This document shows positions 34,439 through 42,000 of a stretch of 64,000 nucleotides of DNA, piece after piece. Within the stretch, counting starts at the first letter, position 1. Every line of letters begins with the position of its first letter. The DNA lies in NCBI GenBank assembly GCA_016722705.1, contig JADKGN010000001.1, forward strand, positions 682,001-746,000, given 5' to 3'. The notes under the pieces are model-generated. The model was not told the DNA's origin and did not search any database. It saw nothing but the letters and a program-made list of their open reading frames with translations. Position numbers and translations under genes: made by a program. The stretch comes from Candidatus Dechloromonas phosphoritropha (GTDB lineage Bacteria; Pseudomonadota; Gammaproteobacteria; Burkholderiales; Rhodocyclaceae).

Positions 34439-34890
34439 GCCGGCACCAGATCGAAGAGTTCGACGATGTCGGCATTGCGCATGCGGATGCAGCCATGCGA
34501 CGCCGGCGTCCCCATGTCGGCATGTTCCGGTGCCCCGTGGATATAGATGTAACGGCGCATCGTATCGACGCAGCCGAGCCGGTTTCGCCCGTGCTCGCAA
34601 CCGGATAGCCACAGAATGCGCGTCAGGATCCAGTCACGCCCAGGATGCCGCTGCTCGAACTCTGGAGACCACACCTCGCTAGTGGGTCGGCGCCCAACGA
34701 ATATGGTGTTCTCCGCCGCACCGGCACCGATTTTGGCCCGAATCCGGTGTCGACCGCGCGGTGTCTGAAAACTGCCCGACAATTCACCGACCCCGGCCTT
34801 GCCAGTCGAGATGTGGTACTCGCGCAGCACGCGCCCGGCATCATCGAACAGGGTCAGCAACTGGTGGGCCACCGAAATATCGATCTTCAC
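34408..34890 (-). CDS. L,D-transpeptidase (ErfK/YbiS/YcfS/YnhG fold)
   Basis: 160 residues from GTG 34888-34890, which overlaps the tadA stop as GTGA, so translation is probably coupled. The domain opens with VAHQLLTLFDDAGRV. The catalytic block runs from IYIHGAPEH to ASHGCIRM, matching HG-x-SHGC with the active Cys. The family cross-links peptidoglycan or attaches proteins to it. I see no signal peptide at this start or in the longer frame, which is odd for a periplasmic enzyme. The 3' end overlaps the NRDE gene by 31 bases. Confidence 0.87.
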   Translation of the reverse strand: MKIDISVAHQLLTLFDDAGRVLREYHISTGKAGVGELSGSFQTPRGRHRIRAKIGAGAAENTIFVGRRPTSEVWSPEFEQRHPGRDWILTRILWLSGCEHGRNRLGCVDTMRRYIYIHGAPEHADMGTPASHGCIRMRNADIVELFDLVPAYTLIDIRED

Positions 34891-35375
34891 TGCATCTTCC
34901 GGCGCCGCCCGGCAAAGAAGGCGGAAAGGACAGCACTGCATTCATCGGCCAGAACGCCGCCGAGCACCGCGGTATGGTGGTTGAGGCGCTCGACGCCGAA
35001 GAGATCAACAACGCTGCCGTGGACCCCGGTTTTGGGGTCGCGGGCACCATAGACCACGCGGGCGATCCGCGAATGGAGTATGGCCCCGGCACACATCGCA
35101 CAGGGCTCGATGGTTACGAACAATTCGCAACCCGGCAACCGATAGTTGCCGAGCGAACGTCCGGCATCGCGTAGTGCGGCGATTTCGGCGTGTGCAGTCG
35201 GATCACTCTCGCCGATTGGTGAATTGAAGCCGCGTCCGACAATCTCGCCGTTCAAGACAATGACGGCGCCAACCGGTACCTCGCCGAGGCATTCAGCCGC
35301 ACGGGCCAAGGAAATGGCCTCGCGCATGAAGTACTCGTCGCCGAGCACGGCGGTGGCTTGCTCGACCAATTTCAT
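34887..35375 (-). CDS. tadA: tRNA-specific adenosine deaminase
   Basis: 162 residues from ATG 35373-35375; a longer open frame overlaps cbpM in another frame and lacks homology. The zinc site is complete: TAHAEIAALRDA near residue 58 (HAE) and EPCAMCAGAILHSRI near 88 (PCxxC). VPVGAVIVLNGEIVGRGFN is the typical N-terminal strand. The enzyme makes inosine at the wobble position of tRNA-Arg(ACG). Coupled to the following transpeptidase gene by a 4-base overlap. Confidence 0.94.
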   Translation of the reverse strand: MKLVEQATAVLGDEYFMREAISLARAAECLGEVPVGAVIVLNGEIVGRGFNSPIGESDPTAHAEIAALRDAGRSLGNYRLPGCELFVTIEPCAMCAGAILHSRIARVVYGARDPKTGVHGSVVDLFGVERLNHHTAVLGGVLADECSAVLSAFFAGRRRKMQ

Positions 35376-35427
35376 CTCACTGCCAACCGAAGCGCGAAGT
35401 GGGCAGGCAGGTCCTCCACTTGCGGTT

Positions 35428-35739
35428 TCATCGGCTGTGTTCCAGGCACGCGAGGCGTTCGCGCAGACGATCCATCTCATCGAGCATGTCGGCCACCAGT
35501 GCTGCAAGTTCCGGCACCGCATCGAAGTCGCGCTCGATCTGCCGCATGCGCCGGGCGCGCGCCAACTCGGCGCTGGAGAAGCGCCAGACACCAGCCACAC
35601 ACTCCGCATGCGGAAAGAGATCGGCCCCGATGCGCCGGAGGAGCCATTGCGGCTCCGCCGTGCAGGCCGACGCCACCTGCTCCAGGGTCAGCCAGGAATT
35701 TTCCATCAGGATGCCGTCGAAGACTTCATTTTCCTGCAT
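35428..35739 (-). CDS. cbpM: Chaperone modulator CbpM
   Basis: 103 residues, the usual size. WLTLEQVASACTAEPQWLLRRI resembles the MerR-like helical start of CbpM, and the C-terminal half is a helix with heptads (DMLDEMDRLRERLACLEHSR). CbpM binds the J domain of CbpA and inhibits it. It lies 3 bases after cbpA in the same operon, which supports the call. Confidence 0.88.
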   Translation of the reverse strand: MQENEVFDGILMENSWLTLEQVASACTAEPQWLLRRIGADLFPHAECVAGVWRFSSAELARARRMRQIERDFDAVPELAALVADMLDEMDRLRERLACLEHSR

Positions 35740-35742
35740 TGC

Positions 35743-36693
35743 TCAGGCCCTCCCGCGCGGATCAAAGGCGAGTTCCTTCGCCATGGTTTCATAGAGTGCC
35801 CGCGCCCGTGGTGTGTCGGCCGGGGGCAGGACTACCTGAATATCGAGGAGCAGGTCACCCGGCGGCTCACCGGGAATACCCTTGCCGCGCACGCGCAACT
35901 GCTTGCCGCTTTGCGCGCCCTCGGGGATGCGTACCTTCAGCGATCCCCCGGGCAGATCGACCGGCACGACGGCGCCGAGCGCAGCTTCCCAAGGCGCTAC
36001 CGGCAGGCTCAGATGCAGATCACGCCCCTCGGCGGAAAGGTGCGAATGTGGCCTGAAGTGCACTTCCAGCAGAAGATCGCCGGCCGGCGCACCCCCCAGG
36101 CCCGGTGCGCCCTGCCCTGCGAGGCGAATGGTCTGGCCGGCGCGAACCCCACGCGGAATTTTCACGTTGAGGGTACGCGTCCTGAGCTGGACATGCCCCT
36201 GGGCGTCGAGATCGGGCGCGCGCAGTGTGATCTGACGCGTGGCCCCGGTGAAGGCGTCCTCCAGATCGAGCAGCACCTTGGCATGATGATCCTCGCCGCG
36301 CGCCCGAAAGTGCGCGTCGTGGCTGCCGGCACGAAAGCCCTCGCCTCGTCCCATGCGGCCGAACAGTTCCGCGAAGAAATCGGAGAATTCCGCCGCTTCG
36401 CCCGGTGAAAAACCACGGCCGGAGAACTCGAAGCCGGCATCCCAGTCCGGTGGCGGACGAAAATCCTGGCCGGGAGTATAACTCTTGCCCAGCTGCTCGT
36501 AGGCCGCGCGCTTTTCCGGGTCCGATAAAACCGTATAGGCCTCGTTCACCTCCTTCATGCGCGCTTCCGCATCGGGCTCCTTCGAGACATCCGGATGATA
36601 CTTGCGCGCAAGCTTGCGGAACGCTTTTTTGATTTCCTCGGCGGTGGCGTCGCGAGCCACGCCCAGCGTCTGGTAGTAGTCCTTGAATTCCAT
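35743..36693 (-). CDS. cbpA: DnaJ-class co-chaperone CbpA
   Basis: 316 residues from ATG 36691-36693; an in-frame TTG lies two codons upstream. The J domain occupies residues 1-68 with the HPD triad in KYHPDVSKEP. A Gly/Phe-rich linker follows (FEFSGRGFSPGEAAEF), then two DnaJ C-terminal substrate domains, without the zinc finger of DnaJ. It stimulates DnaK ATPase and binds curved DNA in E. coli. Followed by its modulator cbpM. A heat-shock-type promoter lies upstream at 36731-36759. Confidence 0.93.
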   Translation of the reverse strand: MEFKDYYQTLGVARDATAEEIKKAFRKLARKYHPDVSKEPDAEARMKEVNEAYTVLSDPEKRAAYEQLGKSYTPGQDFRPPPDWDAGFEFSGRGFSPGEAAEFSDFFAELFGRMGRGEGFRAGSHDAHFRARGEDHHAKVLLDLEDAFTGATRQITLRAPDLDAQGHVQLRTRTLNVKIPRGVRAGQTIRLAGQGAPGLGGAPAGDLLLEVHFRPHSHLSAEGRDLHLSLPVAPWEAALGAVVPVDLPGGSLKVRIPEGAQSGKQLRVRGKGIPGEPPGDLLLDIQVVLPPADTPRARALYETMAKELAFDPRGRA

Positions 36694-36730
36694 GAGCAAA
36701 CCCCATATTCGGCAAGCCTAAAGCTATCAG

Positions 36731-36759
36731 AAATTGCGGTTGCACGCAGCGGTTTCAAG
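36731..36759 (-). promoter_or_regulatory. Possible sigma-32 (heat-shock) promoter of cbpA
   Basis: On the minus strand a perfect CTTGAAA (36753-36759) is followed after 13 bp by CCGCAATTT (36731-36739). This compares with the known sigma-32 pattern CTTGAAA, 11-16 bp, CCCCATnT; the -10 half has two mismatches. It sits about 40 bp before the cbpA ATG. The 1,628-bp element inserted 24 bp upstream of the -35 half and left the promoter whole. Confidence 0.5.
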
Positions 36760-36782
36760 GTGTTGAAGGCTGGCTGCTCAAA

Positions 36783-38410
36783 CCTAAGCCGGACGAGCCG
36801 GAACCAAACAGGTATTACGATAGAAGCCTGACGAATGACCGAGGAGGCGATCATGTTGGCGATGGCTCTGGCGGAACGATACGCGACGAACATGCATGGT
36901 GTGCTTTCGTGCTTTGACCGGATCATTATCACCGGCACGCTGCCTGGTGCGTGCTACGCGGCAGGAATGACGAGTTATTTGTACGCGCACGGAATTCGGG
37001 TATTCGACTACCCGCGATTTGCCGAGCCGCTGCGAGATCGCATTCGTGAGCGTGCGCAGGAGGTGTGTCTGGCGGCGGGTATTGAAATCGCGCACGTCAG
37101 CAAAAGCCATATTCGCAAGGAAGAGTTGGTCGCGCGAGTGCTCGCCGGTCGCGGCGACGCACCGGGTTTGGTGCATGTGCTCTCGGCCATGGAAGCCTGT
37201 CCGAGCTACAAACCGTGGCATGACAAAGGCAGTGGCAAGACTTACCTGCGCCCCGATCAAGGCAAGTGCCTGCACGACTACTTCTATTTCATCGACGAGG
37301 AACTGGGGTTGTGCTACCTGCGTGTGCCGACGTGGGCACCGTTCGGGTTGCAGTTCTACTGTAATGGTCACAGCGCTCTGGCAAGAACTCTGACGCGAGA
37401 AAGGATCGACTTCCTCCAGCAGGACAACGCCTTCCTGCGTGTCGCCGACATCGCGCAGGCGCAGGCGCTGGCGGATGCGTTCAGTCCCGACGTACTTCAC
37501 CCGCGACTGGATCGCTATGCGCAGTGGTTGTGCCCAGTGCTTGACGTCTTTGGATCCTCGTATCACTGGAGCTTGCGCCAAGTCGAATACTCCACCGACC
37601 TGATGTTTCGCAGTGAGCAGATATTGGTTCCACTGTATGACGCCATTTCGCGCCAAGCGGTCTTGGCCGCCAACGCAGAACGCGTCTCCAGCTTTCTGGG
37701 CAAGAAGGTCACGCCACAACTGGCCCAGGAGATCGGTTCCCGGTTGTCCACCCGTATCGAGGGGCGCTGCATCAAGCACACCATGGGCGCCGCTGGCGTC
37801 AAGGTGTATGACAAATTCTCCCGCGTACTGCGGGTCGAAACGACCGTCAATGACGTGAGTTTCTTCAAACACCACCGCAAGGTGGAACACAAGGACAGGC
37901 ACGCCACCCGAGAATTGGCGCCCCTGAAGAAGACAATCTATAGCCTGATCGACCTGCGCGACATCCTGCTCGGCTGCAACCAACGTTACCTGGCGTTCCT
38001 CTCCAGCCTCGATGACCCCAGTGCTGGCGAGCGTGACTTGGAGCGATTGAGCATGCCACGGTTGGGGGCGGCTCCCGGTGTCAAAGGGGTGAACTTCTTT
38101 GATCCTGCCGAGAAAGCCTTGCTGCAAACCATGCAACGCGGCGAGTTCAACATTCACGGTTGGCGTCGTGCCGATCTTCTCAGCTATCTGAAGCTCACTC
38201 CGTCCGCCATGTCGCGCCAACTTGCCCGACTGCGTACGCTCGGCTTGATCAAGAAAGTCACTCATACCTATCGCTACTACCTCACTCGATTGGGGCGTTC
38301 AGTCGTCGCTGCGGCCTGCTCATTGACCCGCTTCAACATAGTGCCAACCATGGCTTGCGCATCCTGAATTCTTCTCATGATTTGTGATGATTGAACTGGT
38401 TAGTGACTAA
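36783..38410 (+). mobile_element. 1,628-bp mobile element of unrecognised type, copy B
   Basis: Same length and ends as copy A (20358-21985), with only a handful of base differences. The flanks are unrelated: GGCTGGCTGCTCAAA before it and ATTGCAAGTAGCC after it. It separates the cbpA promoter from the remains of hsp20 and has removed or replaced the N-terminal part of hsp20. No target duplication is visible. Confidence 0.8.
36853..38367 (+). CDS. Candidate novel mobile-element protein, copy B
   Basis: 504 residues from ATG 36853 with the same GAGGAGG ribosome site as copy A. It differs at a few residues (A for V in ERYATNM, YLYAHG for YLYTHG, EIAHV for EIEHV, LHDYF for LHYYF, AEKALL for AKKALL). 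Both copies are full length, with no frameshift or stop, as expected for a recently active element. Domains are as described for copy A: unknown N-terminal and central parts and a winged-helix C-terminus. Confidence 0.6.
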   Translation: MLAMALAERYATNMHGVLSCFDRIIITGTLPGACYAAGMTSYLYAHGIRVFDYPRFAEPLRDRIRERAQEVCLAAGIEIAHVSKSHIRKEELVARVLAGRGDAPGLVHVLSAMEACPSYKPWHDKGSGKTYLRPDQGKCLHDYFYFIDEELGLCYLRVPTWAPFGLQFYCNGHSALARTLTRERIDFLQQDNAFLRVADIAQAQALADAFSPDVLHPRLDRYAQWLCPVLDVFGSSYHWSLRQVEYSTDLMFRSEQILVPLYDAISRQAVLAANAERVSSFLGKKVTPQLAQEIGSRLSTRIEGRCIKHTMGAAGVKVYDKFSRVLRVETTVNDVSFFKHHRKVEHKDRHATRELAPLKKTIYSLIDLRDILLGCNQRYLAFLSSLDDPSAGERDLERLSMPRLGAAPGVKGVNFFDPAEKALLQTMQRGEFNIHGWRRADLLSYLKLTPSAMSRQLARLRTLGLIKKVTHTYRYYLTRLGRSVVAAACSLTRFNIVPTMACAS

Positions 38411-38674
38411 ATTGCAAGTAGCCGGGGCTTCCCCGCCATCAACATCGGCGCCACTCCCAAATCGGTGGAAATCTATGCCTTCGTCCCCGGCGCCGACCCA
38501 GTGCCCGAAAAAGCAGCTACCCGCGTAGATGAACGTTTCGCCGACCCCTTCCGCCGGATGGCTGGCGAAAAGCGCTTTTAGCGGTAAGCCAGCGAGGATT
38601 ATTATTGTTTGATGCAACTCGCCGAATTGCCCAAGCAGGAATCTCGCAAGCCAAAGCCTGTCACCATCCGCATT
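38411..38674 (+). pseudogene. Decayed small heat-shock protein gene (Hsp20)
   Basis: The first part reads GFPAINIGATPKSVEIYAFV then PGADP, the typical start of the alpha-crystallin domain. An apparent internal deletion follows, joining to EKAATRVDERFADPFRRM and stopping at TAG near 38578. A second piece (ATG 38612 to TAA 38674) reads LAELPKQESRKPKPVTIRI, an Hsp20 C-terminus with its I-x-I motif. The N-terminus is missing at the edge of element copy B. An hsp20-cbpA-cbpM neighbourhood is common in betaproteobacteria, so this was probably a working gene once. Confidence 0.7.
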
Positions 38675-39096
38675 TAACGAACGTGCCGGCCCCGCAGTTC
38701 CAGAGTTTCAGCAGATCCAGGTTCCACAACCCATTGGTCAATAGTCGGAGCGGGCAGAACGGCGCCCACCGATCAATCTGGCATGCACCGTATTGCCGAT
38801 GGCGATCTGGGTGCCCGAAGCACAAAGCAACTCCCACCTACCACCATCCGACGCCGTCGCTGTCACTCCCACTCGATCATCAACGGCGCATGTAAGCCGT
38901 TGTCATGTCTAGAACTTTCTTTGGCGCCGCGGCTTTTTACCGTCATTTTTACCGTCATTTTTACCGTCAAATCGTGATGTATCAGCATTGAGGCGGGTTT
39001 CCGGGCGGTTTCGCGAAAACTCACCTTTCGAGATCTATCGAGGTCTATCGGCTCCTGAAGCACTCGAGAGCCAACCCTGCAACTGTCCAGCCGCTC
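38675..39096. other. Intergenic stretch with short repeats, no gene seen
   Basis: About 420 bp between the hsp20 remnant and the end of the Rhs gene. No convincing coding frame on either strand. It holds a triple 12-bp tandem repeat (38934-38969) and a CGAGATCTATCG/CGAGGTCTATCG direct repeat near 39026-39050. This is the left border of the injection-system locus. Confidence 0.55.
38934..38969. repeat. Three tandem copies of TTTTTACCGTCA
   Basis: Perfect 12-bp units at 38934-38945, 38946-38957 and 38958-38969, directly read. The surrounding sequence is non-coding. Function unknown; it may be simple slippage or binding sites. Confidence 0.85.
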
Positions 39097-42000
39097 TCAA
39101 GGTTTGGGCGTGACCTGCACCGACACCGGAATGGTTTTGGTGTTGGCGCCGCTGCCGAACACCAGATTGAATGTGACTGCCGTTGCTGCCGTCACGGCAT
39201 TGGGTGCGACAAACGTCAGCGTTGCCGGCCGCCCGCTGCCATTGATCACGCTGGCGTTGACTGCTGCACCCGCCGGTAGTGGCGATGTGACGGTGATGCT
39301 GGCGGGTGCAATCGGCATCTGAAAAGTCTGCGTTTTTCCTGCTTCCACAGCGGCAATCACTGGCGCCACCAACGCCTGTACATTGACTTGCAGCATCTGG
39401 CAGATATTGCTCAGTTGCGCCGCAGTCAAGCCAATGGGATCGAGTTGGCCGCTGCCGTGAAAAACGGCGTCGGTGTCTTGGTACGTCGCTTTGATCGCCA
39501 GGTTGTGAACGCCGGTGGTGCCGACCGGCACGGTCACGTGCAGCGAATCGGCGGCATCGAAGATGAGGGTGGTTGCCGGTGCTGTGCCCTGGTATTGCAG
39601 ATCGTATTTGGCTTTGCTATCGCCGGTGATGGTAAAACGCAGCGTTTCGGTTTCGAACAGCGGGTCTGCTGCGGTGCCGGCCGGCGTCACCGTTAACGCC
39701 TTCACCTTGATATTGCGCAGTTTCTGGAAGTCCGCGTCGAAGCCCACCGTGTTTACCAGCTGGCCCGCCGGTAGCTCGCCCGATACATGCAAAATGTAAG
39801 TACCCGGTTGCGAGGCGGCGAAAAATGCACCCACGGCATTTTCGACCTGATCTTTCATGTGCATGTAGTAGTTTTCGCGAAAGCGCACGCGACCGACGCT
39901 GTTGGCATCCACTGAACCGTAAACCAGTTCGGTGGGGGTCAGTGCAACGCCGCCGACGTTGACTGCAGGCGTTTCTACTGTTAAAAATTCCAGTGGATTG
40001 ATATCGGATAAACCAGTGGCGGTGTCGCCAAAACCGCGCCCCTGCAAAAAACCGAATACGCGCGAAAATTGGCCGACATAAATTTCGGCGGGGTCGCTGG
40101 TTGCCAAATTGTTGTACAAATCGCCAGAGTGGTAGCTGGCGTCTTGTTCGAAGTGCATGCGCGACTGGTTGCCACTGGCCATCGCAAAGCCGATGGGATA
40201 CAGGCCGAGAAGCGGAAACCAGCTGTCGCGGTTTAAAAACTTGGACAGCACCCGTCCCCACGATACAGGGATGTGGTTACTCCAGAGTTGTTCCAGATTC
40301 AGGCTGAACCATTTATTGACGGTGGCGCGAATTTTTTCGAAGGGACTGACGCTGATTTTGACGCGGTCGTTGGTGGCAAATTTGTCGGACTCCAGCGAGA
40401 AACGCAACGTTACTTTCTTCTGACCCACATCTAGCGTTTCGATCACATTGAAGGTGCTGTAATCGCCTTTGGCTGCCTCGCAGGGTGAGCCTTCGGTGAA
40501 TGTTTTTATTTTTTCGATGTCGGCGTCGGTGGAGAATTGAATGACCTTGCGATCGACATCGATCAGTTCCCCGTCCAGGTTGGCCGCTTTTGAGGTGGCG
40601 CCGGCGGCAGAGCCTATGCCCCAGGCGACCAGCGCAAACAGAGAGTCCAGGCCGCCCAAGCCGATGTGTCGCATCACTTTGTTGGCGCTGTTGCCGGTGG
40701 CCTCCGAGCCGAAGGCGGAGAAACCGAGGTTGATCAGCCACGGCAACGGGAAGCTGAAAAAGAATGGGCCGAGTACCGAGTATTGCCAGACATGACGCAT
40801 TTCATGTGATTCAACCGCGCGCCGACGGGTGATCGGATCTTCGTTCGGATCGGAGGGGATCAGAATCAGCGATTCCTTTAATTTCGCATCGGGTGTATTG
40901 GCACCGGTGGGCGTGATGCGTTGCACGATGATGTTGTTGGCGCCGAGCGCGAATTCGAGCGGGTGTTCGATTTCGATGACCTGGCCGACTGGCGGCGCAA
41001 ACACTTTGCCGTAGCCTTCCTCGCCCTGTACGAAAAACAGCTCGTCATTTTGCACGTATGGATTGACGCTACCGTTAATGGTGAAGCGCAATTGCACTGT
41101 CGGCGCCGAGGCATTGCCTTTGAGGGTATTGGCGACCGGTGAAAATCGCTGCACGGACAAATTGGCGGTATGTGTGGCGGATAGGGCGCTATCCAGTTGC
41201 GCAATGACGGTGGGGGCGGCGTTGATCTGGCGCAGCGCACCACCTTGCACTGCGCTTGCCGCGCGAATGCGGATGACATCGTTTAGTATTGGGCTGTTCG
41301 GGCGTTCCACCAGCAGTGTGACTTGCGTGGCTGGCGCCGCCGAGGGTTCTGCCGTCAGGCGTTTGGTTTGCGTCATCAAATGCACGGTGACATCGGTGCC
41401 GTTGGGGAAATCCACTACGGGCAAGGCATCGGCCAGCGTGAGTTTGTTGTGGGAATTGTCGACGCTGGCGATTGTGGTAAAAAAATCCATACTCGGCGCC
41501 TTGCGCACGCGTACTGGCTGATCGGTTTCGAAATGGCCGGCGTCGCCCTGATCGGTGGCGATTTCCGTGGCGCTGCTGGATTTGCCTTTGGCCTGTTTGC
41601 TGGTGTCGGCGGTCATGATGTCAACCGTGATCGCAACGGCTTGAAGTGCTGCGGGCAGCGCGGCAAGCGGGCAGCTGACAAACACCTGTTTGACGATGCG
41701 CCGTTCCGTTGTCACCGGCGCGCCGCCGGTGTTGTCGACGGCAACGCCATCGCCCTTGCGCAAATCGGCGATATTGCCGACGTTGAGGCGGTCACCGGTG
41801 GCGGTTTGGTTTGCAATCGCGGCGCCGTCGGCCATCATTTTGGCGACTTCAACCTGCAAATATTTGATTGCCGTCGGGTCCGGCGGCAGCGCGCTGTCGA
41901 GAATGAGATCGCGCGTGCCGCGCAAGCGCGACAGCGCGCGTGCTGTGTAGTCAGTGCCGGCGCGTACGCGCAAAAAGTCACTCACGGCATACAGCGCCTG

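Noticed and set aside
39066..39098. GAGAGC/GCTCTC inverted repeat as the terminator of the CIS operon
   Set aside because: The loop is 21 bases, the stem overlaps the Rhs stop codon and no T run follows on the minus strand.
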